This document shows, piece by piece, positions 51,180 through 59,275 of a DNA stretch of 64,000 bases. The notes under the pieces are model-generated. The model was not told the DNA's origin. It did no database searches and worked only from the letters and a program-made list of their open reading frames with translations. Origin of the DNA: Salaquimonas pukyongi (GTDB taxonomy: Bacteria > Pseudomonadota > Alphaproteobacteria > Rhizobiales > Rhizobiaceae); assembly GCF_001953055.1 (NCBI RefSeq), contig NZ_CP019044.1:2852001-2916000 (forward strand). Reading direction: 5' to 3'. Every line of letters begins with the position of its first letter. Position 1 is the stretch's first letter. A program made the translations under genes and the position numbers.

Positions 51180-52475
51180 TTATCGAAAGCGTGAGGGAGA
51201 ATAAGGAGCCAGGTCCATGTTCGGCTTCTTGCCGCTAATGAGCTGCGCCAACAGATAGCCTGTCTTTGGCCCCCCGGTCAGGCCCACATGCTGATGGCCA
51301 AACCCGGCATAAACCCCTTTGGCCGTTTCCACCTCCCCGATCACCGGCAGGGAATCGGTGGTCGCCGGGCGATGGCCCATCCAGCGTTCCGTCCGCTCCC
51401 ATCTCACCCCGGGAAACGCCTTGCGGAATTTCGATTCAAGCAGCCGGAATGGAGCTTCGGAAGGGGGCGCTTCCAGCCCGCCGAACTCGACAATCCCGGC
51501 GCAGCGGATGCGCCCTTCCATGGGCGAAACCACGAATTTCCCCGAGGCCAGCATGAACGGTGCTGCCGGTGTCCAGGAAGGGTTCCACAATTCCAGGTGA
51601 TAGCCCCGCTCGGTTTCGAGCGGAACCTTCAGTCCCAGTTCCGCCATCAGTGGCTGCGACCAGGCCCCTGTCGCCACCACGGCAACATCGAAAGGCTGCA
51701 CTTTACCATCGATCCGCACACCCTTGAGCCTGCCATCCGCCACCGCGATCTTGTCGGCAGTTCCGCGGAGGATGGCGCCGCCTTGCTCCTTAAAATGCCT
51801 TGCCAGCGCTTTGACATAGGCGCCGGGGTCGGTGATCAGCCCGTGATCGGGCATGGAAATGGCGAGTGCATCCGGCGCGGTCAGGCCCGGAAACGCCTCT
51901 GCAAGCGCATCGCCTTCAAGCTCGCGCCATGTGAACCCGTGCCGCCGGCGGATTTCCCAGCCGAAGGCGTCCTGCTCAAACGCCCTGCGCCTGTCATAGA
52001 GATAAAGATAGTCCGTTGCCCGCAAATAGCGTTCGCCGGCAGTGCCGGTAGCAAGCGCCTGATGATCGGCCAGGCTGTCGCCAATGATATTGTACATGCT
52101 GGCCGCGATGCGCTTTGTGTCCTTTGCATTGGCATGGGAAAGATATTTTACCAGCCATGGCGCAAGGCGCGGCAGATAGCGCCATTTCAAATAGAGCGGC
52201 TGACCGGGATCAAACAGCATCAACGGCGCCTTGTGGAGAAGCCCTGGCCCGGTAACCGGCACGATGGCGCAACTGGCCAGGATGCCGCCATTGCCATGGC
52301 TGGTTGCTTCACCGGGCCCTGCCTTGTCCACAATGGTCACGTCATGACCATCGCGCTGCAGCCATATCGCCGTTGAGACACCAACAATCCCCGCCCCGAT
52401 TACCAGCACCTTCTTGCCGGGACCCCCCTTTGCGGCCCTGCTGCTTGCGGGCTTTACGCTGGACTTTTCCACCAC
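51180..52475 (-). CDS. FAD-dependent oxidoreductase, D-amino acid dehydrogenase (DadA) type
   Basis: Flavoprotein of about 431 residues. The FAD motif KVLVIGAGIVGVSTAIWLQRDG opens the DAO domain, followed by DKAGPGEATSHGNGGILA (a DadA-like block). The C-terminal VYAGFGHQHVGLTGGPKTG matches the cofactor-binding end. It would oxidise a D-amino acid or related amine. Its start may be the GTG at 52475 (GGAG six bases ahead) or GTG 52493. It diverges from the racemase-like gene, 110 bases apart, which suggests amino acid stereochemistry as a common theme. Confidence 0.85.
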   Translation of the reverse strand: MVEKSSVKPASSRAAKGGPGKKVLVIGAGIVGVSTAIWLQRDGHDVTIVDKAGPGEATSHGNGGILASCAIVPVTGPGLLHKAPLMLFDPGQPLYLKWRYLPRLAPWLVKYLSHANAKDTKRIAASMYNIIGDSLADHQALATGTAGERYLRATDYLYLYDRRRAFEQDAFGWEIRRRHGFTWRELEGDALAEAFPGLTAPDALAISMPDHGLITDPGAYVKALARHFKEQGGAILRGTADKIAVADGRLKGVRIDGKVQPFDVAVVATGAWSQPLMAELGLKVPLETERGYHLELWNPSWTPAAPFMLASGKFVVSPMEGRIRCAGIVEFGGLEAPPSEAPFRLLESKFRKAFPGVRWERTERWMGHRPATTDSLPVIGEVETAKGVYAGFGHQHVGLTGGPKTGYLLAQLISGKKPNMDLAPYSPSRFR

Positions 52476-52585
52476 CTTGCGCTCCAAAATCACTGTCGCG
52501 ATCTTTTTCGCGCGACCTTATCAGCGCCCGCCGGCAAGCCAACCGGTTTTTACTTCAGACTGCACAGGAAAAGACGGAACGGGAG

Positions 52586-53305
52586 ATGACGGCTACAAGC
52601 AAGGCAGATGGCGGCGCATTCATGGGCATTTTGATGCTCGACACCGCCTTTCCAAGGCTGCCGGGCGATATCGGCAATCCGGCGACCTTCGATTTCGCCA
52701 CCCGCAGGCAGATCGTGAGCGGCGCTCACCCTGACAGGATCGTGCTTGAAGATGCTTCCAACTGGCTGCCGCCCTTTACCCGGGCCGCCCGCAAGCTTGA
52801 GGAGCAGGGCGCGCACCTGATCACCACCAGTTGCGGTTTTCTTGCGCCCTTTCAGGAAGCGCTGGAGGCGGCGGTGCAAATTCCGGTGCTGACCTCATCG
52901 CTTCATCTCTACCACCGCATCGCGGCAAGTCTTGATGCCGGCAAGCAGGTGGGCATCCTGACCATTTCCCCCGGCACGCTCAGCGAAACACATCTTGGCT
53001 GTGCTGCAATACCGGCCAACACAATCATTGGCGGCCTGTCAGCGGAAAGCCATTTTCGCTGCAGCATCCTGGAAAACCGCACTACGCTCGACCGGCAGAA
53101 ATCAGAATGTGAGCATGTCGCGGCAGCTTGTGCCATGCAGACAGAGCATCCCCAACTCGGCGCGATCCTGCTTGAATGCACCAACATGCCGCCCTACGCG
53201 GCAGCCATCGCCGCAACCACCGGCCTGCCGGTTTATTCGATCAATTCCGGTCTTGAGGCAATCTGGCACAATCGGCCGCTGGAACCCGTCGTCAGCCAGC
53301 CTTGA
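52586..53305 (+). CDS. Asp/Glu/hydantoin racemase-like protein
   Basis: Cytoplasmic protein of 239 residues of the aspartate/glutamate racemase superfamily. Two catalytic-type Cys occur: LITTSCGFLAP in the first half and ILLECTNMPPYAAAIA in the second. The N-terminus GILMLDTAFPRLPGDIGN is characteristic of a subgroup annotated only as Asp/Glu racemase. The reaction (racemisation or a related two-base chemistry) is not certain. The ATG at 52586 follows a GGAACGGGAG ribosome site. It ends 12 bases from the convergent ABC permease gene. Confidence 0.8.
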   Translation: MTATSKADGGAFMGILMLDTAFPRLPGDIGNPATFDFATRRQIVSGAHPDRIVLEDASNWLPPFTRAARKLEEQGAHLITTSCGFLAPFQEALEAAVQIPVLTSSLHLYHRIAASLDAGKQVGILTISPGTLSETHLGCAAIPANTIIGGLSAESHFRCSILENRTTLDRQKSECEHVAAACAMQTEHPQLGAILLECTNMPPYAAAIAATTGLPVYSINSGLEAIWHNRPLEPVVSQP

Positions 53306-53316
53306 GCGGCAAACCG

Positions 53317-54018
53317 CTATGCCGCCGCGGGCCGGGGCACCCGGTTTTCCAGATATCGCATTACAAGAACGATGACCCCCGTCAGAATGACGTAGATGCC
53401 GGCAATCAGCAGGAGCGGTTCATAAATGCGATAGGTGTCCTGCCGGATCTGATAACCCACACCAAACAGTTCCTGAATGGTGATGGTGGCGGCAAGCGGG
53501 GTCGACTTGAGCGTCAGAACCATTTCACCGGCAAGGGTCGGGAAAACATTCTGCAACGCCCGTGGCAGCCAGATACGGTAAAGCACCTTGAACGGGCTCA
53601 TGCCCATGGCGCGCGCCGCCTCCAGTTCACCCTTCGGTACGCCGGCAAAGGCGCCGCGCATCACCTCGCCGCTGTAGCCGGCAACTGAAAAGACGAATGC
53701 CATGATGGCATAGGGATAGGCATCGCGCAGATAGGGCCACAGTATGCTTTCACGCAGCGCCGGAATCTCCGGAAATACACCCGAACCAATGCCATAATAG
53801 ATCAGCCAGAGCTGAATGAGCAGCGGCGTCCCGCGAATGACCGTGCAGAAACCAAGCGCAATTCTTCCCAGCCATTTTGGCCCTGTGACCTGGACCAGGC
53901 CGATGGGTATGGCGAGCAGCATTCCGAAGAAGATGGAAACAACCAGCAGTTCGAGCGTCAGCAGAAGGCCGGCGACAAGCTGATCGAAATATGTCGGAAA
54001 CCAGTCCCAGACCATCAC
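53317..54018 (-). CDS. Amino acid ABC transporter permease (HisM type)
   Basis: Membrane protein of 233 residues with five or six helices. The ABC permease EAA loop is YSGEVMRGAFAGVPKGELEAARAMGM, and the N-terminal WFPTYFDQLVAGLLLTLELL is typical of HAAT-family permeases. Its ATGA start overlaps the HisQ-type gene. It forms the heterodimeric membrane channel with that protein for arginine, ornithine or lysine uptake. Confidence 0.92.
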   Translation of the reverse strand: MMVWDWFPTYFDQLVAGLLLTLELLVVSIFFGMLLAIPIGLVQVTGPKWLGRIALGFCTVIRGTPLLIQLWLIYYGIGSGVFPEIPALRESILWPYLRDAYPYAIMAFVFSVAGYSGEVMRGAFAGVPKGELEAARAMGMSPFKVLYRIWLPRALQNVFPTLAGEMVLTLKSTPLAATITIQELFGVGYQIRQDTYRIYEPLLLIAGIYVILTGVIVLVMRYLENRVPRPAAA

Positions 54019-54758
54019 CGCCTCCCGATCGCCAAAGCGTTCAACTTCAGCGCATCGCCCGACTCGGGCCGGTAGCGGCGCTCAAGGCGCCTGAATATCC
54101 AGGTCGAAACGAGCGTCAAGCACAGGTAAAGCACTGCCGCGGCCGAATAAAACAAAAGATAGCTGCGCGTACTGCCGGCGGCCTGGCGTGTAACGGTCGC
54201 CAGTTCGACCGAACCGATCACCGCAAGCAGCGCCGTGTCCTTGGTTACGATCAGCCAGAGATTGGCAAGTCCAGGAAGCGCGAAGGGGATCATCGACGGG
54301 ATCATGATGCGTGCGAGCATCTTTGTCCTCGACATGCCATAGGCATAGGCCGCCTCAACCTGCCCTTTGGGGACTGCCAGCATGGCCGCGCGAATGACTT
54401 CGGTCGTGTAGGCTCCCTGAACAAATCCGAGCACCAGTATCCCCGCAAGAATGGGGTTGATGCTGATCGTCGGCAACCCCACGGCTGTCAGCGCAAGATT
54501 GATGGCAGCCTCGCCGGCAAAATACAGCAGCAATATCAGTACCAGTTCCGGCACAGCCCTGATAAGGGTCGTGTAGGTCTCCAACAAGGTCTTCAGGATT
54601 GGCCCGCCATAGATCTTTCCCACAGCGCCCAAAAACCCGATGACAAGGCCCAGCGCATAGGCGCCCAATGCAACAATGAGGGTAAACACCAGACCGCGCA
54701 GCAGCACACCGCCCCAGCCGGGTGGCGAAAATGCCAGCAGTTGCAAACTGTCCCACAT
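54015..54758 (-). CDS. Amino acid ABC transporter permease (HisQ type)
   Basis: Membrane protein of 247 residues, partner of the HisM-type permease. The EAA loop reads YTTEVIRAAMLAVPKGQVEAAYAYGMS; helix I starts near residue 15 (GGVLLRGLVFTLIVALGAYALG). The ATG at 54758 has GGGGGAGG before it. A short upstream frame would add eight residues only. Its leader holds a stem-loop (see 54792 and 54839 entries). ATGA overlap links it to the next permease. Confidence 0.92.
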   Translation of the reverse strand: MWDSLQLLAFSPPGWGGVLLRGLVFTLIVALGAYALGLVIGFLGAVGKIYGGPILKTLLETYTTLIRAVPELVLILLLYFAGEAAINLALTAVGLPTISINPILAGILVLGFVQGAYTTEVIRAAMLAVPKGQVEAAYAYGMSRTKMLARIMIPSMIPFALPGLANLWLIVTKDTALLAVIGSVELATVTRQAAGSTRSYLLFYSAAAVLYLCLTLVSTWIFRRLERRYRPESGDALKLNALAIGRR

Positions 54759-54791
54759 AGCCTCCCCCGGGAACAATGGCATGTCTTGCCA

Positions 54792-54830
54792 ACTTGGGGA
54801 AAACGCCCCTGTTGGGGCGCATTACCCAAG
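54792..54830 (-). promoter_or_regulatory. Structured leader of the ABC permease genes
   Basis: Outer arms CTTGGG/CCCAAG enclose an inner CGCCCC-TGTT-GGGGCG hairpin (6 bp each). It lies between the terminator-like hairpin after the binding-protein gene and the HisQ start. Role unknown; may set the RNA's stability or the permease translation. Confidence 0.4.
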
Positions 54831-54834
54831 CTGG

Positions 54835-54864
54835 AAAAAACCCCGGCAGTTTCCCGCCGGGGTT
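54835..54864 (-). terminator. Hairpin with U-run between ABC binding-protein and permease genes
   Basis: On the coding strand AACCCCGGC and GCCGGGGTT pair (9 bp, 8-base loop) and run into TTTT. It lies 11 bases after the stop of the binding-protein gene. It parallels the hairpins at 19056 and 49595. Confidence 0.7.
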
Positions 54865-54874
54865 TGAAAAACGA

Positions 54875-55657
54875 TTACTCGCCGTAGATGTCGAAGTCGA
54901 AGTACTTCTTGGCGATAGCATCATAGGTGCCGTCGGCACGAACCTTGGCGATCGCCTCGTTGAACTTGGCCTTCAGTTCGTCGTCACCCTTGCGAAGGCC
55001 GACGCCGACGCCCTTGCCGAAGATCGCTTCGTCCTTCAGATACGCCTTGATCTCGAAATCCTTGCCGACATCGGAATTGAGGAAGTCAGAGAACGCCAGC
55101 GAATCGCCGATAACCGCGTCAAGGCGGCCGGCGACAAGGTCGTTGTTGTGTTCATCAAAGCCCTGATAGTTCACCTTGATGCTGTCAGCCACGTCCTTGT
55201 AGTACTTTTCGGCATAGTTGGCGTGGATCGTCGAAATCTGCGCACCGACAACCTTGCCCTTCATGGATTCCGGCGAACCGTCAACATCCATGCTTTTGGG
55301 CGCAACAAGCGCCGCAGGCGTGTTGTAGTACTTGTCGGAAAAGTCGATGGTTTTCATGCGCTCTTCGGTGATCGACATCGAAGCGAAGATCGCATCGATC
55401 TTGCCTGAGGTCAGCGCCGGAATGATGCCGTCCCAGGCAATCGGCGTCCAAACGCAGGTTTCGCCCATGGCTTCACAAACGGCGTTACCCAGTTCGATCT
55501 CAAAACCGGTGCGGTTGCCGCTGGCGTCCTGATCGGCAAACGGCGGATAGGGCGCGGTGTCGAGGCCCAGCTTGATTTCCGCCGAAGCCTGAGTGGCGGC
55601 GAGACCGGCTGCAAAAGCGGCCGCTATCACAATGTTGATCGTCTTCTTCATTTTCAT
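54875..55657 (-). CDS. Lysine/arginine/ornithine-type ABC transporter substrate-binding protein
   Basis: Periplasmic protein of 260 residues. A signal peptide (MKMKKTINIVIAAAFAAG...) ends near ASAEIK. The SBP_bac_3 domain shows APYPPFADQDASGNRTGFEI, AWDGIIPALTSGKIDAIFASM and the domain-hinge GRLDAVIGDS, close to HisJ/ArgT and opine-binding proteins. The genes around it (arginase, ornithine cyclodeaminase) point to arginine or ornithine as ligand. It is 48 bases from the ATPase gene upstream. Confidence 0.92.
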   Translation of the reverse strand: MKMKKTINIVIAAAFAAGLAATQASAEIKLGLDTAPYPPFADQDASGNRTGFEIELGNAVCEAMGETCVWTPIAWDGIIPALTSGKIDAIFASMSITEERMKTIDFSDKYYNTPAALVAPKSMDVDGSPESMKGKVVGAQISTIHANYAEKYYKDVADSIKVNYQGFDEHNNDLVAGRLDAVIGDSLAFSDFLNSDVGKDFEIKAYLKDEAIFGKGVGVGLRKGDDELKAKFNEAIAKVRADGTYDAIAKKYFDFDIYGE

Positions 55658-55705
55658 TTCTCCCTGGTTACAGTTGAATTGGGTTTGCCCCGGATAAACG
55701 TTCGA

Positions 55706-56518
55706 TCAATGGATCGAACTGACAAAAGCCTTGCAGCGTTCGCTGTCCGGCTCGTAGAAAACCTTTTTCGGCGGGCCTTCCTCCTCCACCACTCCCTGAT
55801 GAAGATAGATGACGTGGGAAGACACATCCCGCGCGAATTTCATTTCATGGGTGACGAGAATCATCGTGCGGCCCTCATCGACCAGTTCGCGGATGACCCG
55901 CAGTACCTCGCCCACCAGTTCGGGATCGAGCGCTGAGGTGGGTTCATCGAACAGCATGACTTCCGGATTGATCGCAAGCGCGCGGGCAATTGCCGCACGC
56001 TGCTGCTGGCCGCCCGACAGAAAGCCGGGATACTGATCCTTCTTGTCCCACAGGCCAACCTTCTGCAGAATATCCTCGGCCTGTTCGGTGGCCTCTGCCT
56101 TCGAGCGGCCAAGCACATGCACCGGTGCCTCGATGACATTCTGCATAACGTTCATGTGCTGCCACAGATTGAAGCTCTGGAAGACCATGCCGAGCTTGGT
56201 TCTGAGCCGCTGCACCTGACGGGCATCGGCAGGATGAAGATTGCCGTCAGAGCCGTCCTTGAACTTGATCGGCTCGCCGGCAACCGAAATGCCGCCCTTG
56301 GTCGGCAGTTCCAGAAGATTGATGCAGCGCAGAAACGTGCTCTTTCCCGATCCTGAAGCGCCAATGATGGAGATCACATCGCCCTTGTGGGCCTCCATCG
56401 AGATCCCCTTCAGGACTTCCAGATCGCCGAACCGCTTGTGGATGTCGAAAACCTCCACCGCAGGGACATCGCCGGGCGATTCACCCTTTTGCGTGTGCGA
56501 AGATACGCTTGAACTCAA
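55706..56518 (-). CDS. Amino acid ABC transporter ATP-binding protein (HisP type)
   Basis: ATPase of about 270 residues. Walker A GASGSGKST, Q-loop GMVFQSFNLW, signature LSGGQQQRAAIARALA, Walker B VMLFDEPTSALDPE and the H-loop VTHEM are all intact. I take a TTG at 56518 as the start because GGGAGG lies 8 bases upstream. It powers the HisQ/HisM-type permease encoded downstream for basic amino acid uptake. Confidence 0.93.
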   Translation of the reverse strand: MSSSVSSHTQKGESPGDVPAVEVFDIHKRFGDLEVLKGISMEAHKGDVISIIGASGSGKSTFLRCINLLELPTKGGISVAGEPIKFKDGSDGNLHPADARQVQRLRTKLGMVFQSFNLWQHMNVMQNVIEAPVHVLGRSKAEATEQAEDILQKVGLWDKKDQYPGFLSGGQQQRAAIARALAINPEVMLFDEPTSALDPELVGEVLRVIRELVDEGRTMILVTHEMKFARDVSSHVIYLHQGVVEEEGPPKKVFYEPDSERCKAFVSSIH

Positions 56519-56626
56519 TGACTTCCTCCCATTACACCCTTTATCGAACCACAAAGGAAACTTTTTGCAAGCCTAAAACGATCTGCTGCGCTGTTCTGAC
56601 CGGCAATCCGGCGCCGGACAGGCACC

Positions 56627-57730
56627 TCACAATGCCCCGCCCGCTGCCTCCCCCACAGCCATGCGATCTGCTTCCCGCTGGACCATGCCGAACAAATCGC
56701 GCGGATCATCCGGATCGGCAATCATGTCGAGCGTCTGGCAAAAGGCCGGCCGCTCGCCGGTCTTTGCCCGTAGCCACCGCAGCGCGGAAAAATCCTCGAT
56801 GGCAAAGCCGACTCCGTCGAACAGGGTCACTTCGCCGGCTGAACTCCGGCCCTTGTCATCTCCTGTAATGACCTGCCACAATTCACGCACCGGATAGTCT
56901 TCCTCCAACTGTTGTATCTCCCCTTCAATTCGGGTCTGCGGCGGATATTCGACAAAGATCTCGGAGCGCAGCAACACGTCACGATGCAGTTCGGTCTTGC
57001 CGGGGCAATCGCCGCCGATTGCGTTGATGTGAAGGCCGGAGCCGATCATGTTGTCAGTCAGAATGGTGGCGTAGTTCTTGTCTGCCGTGCAGGTGGTTAC
57101 AACATCGGCACCCTCGATTGCCTCCTCCGCAGTCGAACATATCGTCAGTTCCAGCCCGCTGTCCTTCAGGTTGCGCACGCATTTTTCCGACGCTTCCCGG
57201 TCGATGTCGTAGAGGTTTACCCGGCTGATGCCATTGACCGCCTTGAGGGCAAGCGCCTGGAACTCGGCCTGGGCGCCATTGCCGACCAGACAAAGCGTCC
57301 GGGGGTTTTCGCGCGCAAGATACTTCGTCGCCATCGCTGATGTCGCTGCCGTTCTGAGCGCCGTCAATATTGTCATTTCGGTCAACAGAACCGGATAGCC
57401 CGTATCGACGGAGGCCAGCAGGCCGAAAGCGGTCACCGTCTGCAGGCCCTCCTTCATGTTCTTGGGATGGCCGTTCACATATTTGAAGCCGTAATCGATA
57501 CCGTCGGAGGTCGGCATCAATTCGATCACCCCGTCGGTTGAATGGGAAGCGACCCGCGGCGTCTTGTCGAACAGCGGCCAGCGGCGGAAATCCTCTTCGA
57601 TATGGGCTGTCAGCTCAACCATGCATTGCTCGACACCCACATCGAGCGCCAGCCGCATCATGTTCTCCACGCTGACAAAGGGAACCTGGTTGAGGTTGGA
57701 TTTCATGGTGTTCATCTTCGTCTCAGTCAC
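56627..57730 (-). CDS. Ornithine cyclodeaminase
   Basis: NAD-dependent enzyme of 367 residues of the OCD/mu-crystallin family converting L-ornithine to proline and ammonia. GNGAQAEFQALALKAV is the dinucleotide loop, LTALRTAATSAMATKYLA the substrate helix, INAIGGDCPGKTEL the catalytic region with the conserved Asp. This is the longer OCD form (about 350 residues) typical of Agrobacterium-like enzymes. The first in-frame start is a GTG at 57730; ATG codons at 57715 and 57706 are alternatives. It follows arginase by 11 bases. Confidence 0.92.
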   Translation of the reverse strand: MTETKMNTMKSNLNQVPFVSVENMMRLALDVGVEQCMVELTAHIEEDFRRWPLFDKTPRVASHSTDGVIELMPTSDGIDYGFKYVNGHPKNMKEGLQTVTAFGLLASVDTGYPVLLTEMTILTALRTAATSAMATKYLARENPRTLCLVGNGAQAEFQALALKAVNGISRVNLYDIDREASEKCVRNLKDSGLELTICSTAEEAIEGADVVTTCTADKNYATILTDNMIGSGLHINAIGGDCPGKTELHRDVLLRSEIFVEYPPQTRIEGEIQQLEEDYPVRELWQVITGDDKGRSSAGEVTLFDGVGFAIEDFSALRWLRAKTGERPAFCQTLDMIADPDDPRDLFGMVQREADRMAVGEAAGGAL

Positions 57731-57741
57731 TAAGGTTCATT

Positions 57742-58710
57742 TCAATAACTGCGGGTTTGGCGGTCGAGAATGCGTTTTCCGAACAGGCTGCAGGTCAGAT
57801 CAACCAGCAATTTCGCCGTTCGCCCGCGCTCATCGAGAAACGGATTGAGTTCAACCAGATCGAGCGAACGGACACAGCCGCTTTCATGCAGCATTTCCAT
57901 GATGAGATGCGCCTCACGCACCGTTGCCCCGCCCGGCACGGTGGTTCCAACAGCAGGCGCCACCTGCGGGTCGAGGAAATCGACGTCCAGGCTGACATGC
58001 AGCCAGCCGCCGGCAGCGGTTACCCGGTCGATGAAACGGCGTACCAGCGTGACGATACCGAACTCGTCCACCGCCCGCATGTCATAGAGTTCAAAGCGGC
58101 GCTCGAGCAGCTTCTTTCCCTCGTCACGATCCACCGACCGCAACCCGATCAGGCACACATTTTCCGGCTCCACTGCCACCTCCAGCGGCGGATAATATCC
58201 CTCAAACCCCGCTTCGCCGGTCAGGTAGGCAAGCGGCGTGCCGTGCAGATTACCGCTTTCGGTGGTCTCCAGCGTATGAAAATCAGGATGGGCATCAAGC
58301 CACAGCACGAAAAGCGGCGCCTCGGCTTGTGCTGCCGCCTTGGCAACGCCGGCAATTGAACCGGCCGACAGGGAATGATCACCGCCCATGAACACGGGAA
58401 TGGCATCCTGTGCGCTGGAATAGGAGGCCTGTGCCAAGGCCCCGATCCAGCCGGAGATTTCCTGCAGATCGTGAAGATGGGGATTGGGGTGCTCGCTTAC
58501 GGCAACCGGCTTGGCAGACAGGTTGCCCCTGTCGGAAACTTCATAATCCAGCGCCGCCACTGCATCGCAAATGCCCGCCGTGCGCAGCGCATCGGGCCCC
58601 ATCACACAGCCTGCCTGGCTGGCGCCAGCCTGAACCGGCACGCCAATGAAAACGCAGCGATCAGCTGCCAAACTGGTTGTTGAGCTGCCGGCGGCCACTT
58701 CATCCTCCAT
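57742..58710 (-). CDS. rocF: Arginase
   Basis: Ureohydrolase of 322 residues splitting arginine into ornithine and urea. The Mn-binding sequences GGDHSLSAG, LDAHPDFHT and SLDVDFLDPQVAP are intact, and the arginase-specific VGTTVPGGATVRE follows. ATG 58710 is chosen; upstream in-frame extension to 58794 lacks homology. It is the first gene of an operon with ornithine cyclodeaminase and the ABC importer. Divergent AsnC-type regulator suggests arginine-responsive control. No urease genes are visible in the window. Confidence 0.93.
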   Translation of the reverse strand: MEDEVAAGSSTTSLAADRCVFIGVPVQAGASQAGCVMGPDALRTAGICDAVAALDYEVSDRGNLSAKPVAVSEHPNPHLHDLQEISGWIGALAQASYSSAQDAIPVFMGGDHSLSAGSIAGVAKAAAQAEAPLFVLWLDAHPDFHTLETTESGNLHGTPLAYLTGEAGFEGYYPPLEVAVEPENVCLIGLRSVDRDEGKKLLERRFELYDMRAVDEFGIVTLVRRFIDRVTAAGGWLHVSLDVDFLDPQVAPAVGTTVPGGATVREAHLIMEMLHESGCVRSLDLVELNPFLDERGRTAKLLVDLTCSLFGKRILDRQTRSY

Positions 58711-58829
58711 AAAAACCGCTACCGTGACTGAAGCGCCTTTGTTATTGCTGGCGATAGCGGACACTGATAGATGGAAAAGTGAGCAAAACGACAAGATAGC
58801 TTTTCAGATTACATAGAAGAACCGGCAAT

Positions 58830-59267
58830 ATGGACAATCTTGATGATCGCCTGATCGCCCTGTTGCGCCGCAATGGCCGCGAGGCCGTGGCCAATCTTGC
58901 TGTGGCCCTTGGCGTTTCGCGCACCACGGTGCGCCACCACATGACCCGGCTGGAAAAGGAAGGCCATATCCTCGGCTACACGGTCACCCTGCGCGAAGAT
59001 GCCATGCCCCACGGCATCCGCGCACTCACCATGATTGCCATCGAGGGGCACCGGGCAGACCTGGTCACCGCACGGCTTTATCGCCTGAGCGCTGTCCAGT
59101 TGATCCACGCCACCAACGGAAAATGGGATCTGGTGGCGGAATTGAAAACCGAAACGATCGAGGAGATCGATGAGGCGCTCACCCGCATGCGTGAGATCGA
59201 GGGAATCGCGGCCAGCGAAACGAGCATTCTGCTCGCCACCCGCCATCCATCCTCGGTGCGGGTGTAA
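58830..59267 (+). CDS. Lrp/AsnC-family transcriptional regulator
   Basis: Regulator of 145 residues. The helix-turn-helix (LRRNGREAVANLAVALGVSRTTVRHHM) leads the protein and an RAM effector domain follows (about 65-140). It is divergent from arginase with 119 bases between starts, the classical position for an arginine-responsive activator of arginase operons. It ends 8 bases from the convergent pyruvate carboxylase gene. Confidence 0.9.
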   Translation: MDNLDDRLIALLRRNGREAVANLAVALGVSRTTVRHHMTRLEKEGHILGYTVTLREDAMPHGIRALTMIAIEGHRADLVTARLYRLSAVQLIHATNGKWDLVAELKTETIEEIDEALTRMREIEGIAASETSILLATRHPSSVRV

Positions 59268-59275
59268 GAAGCCGT

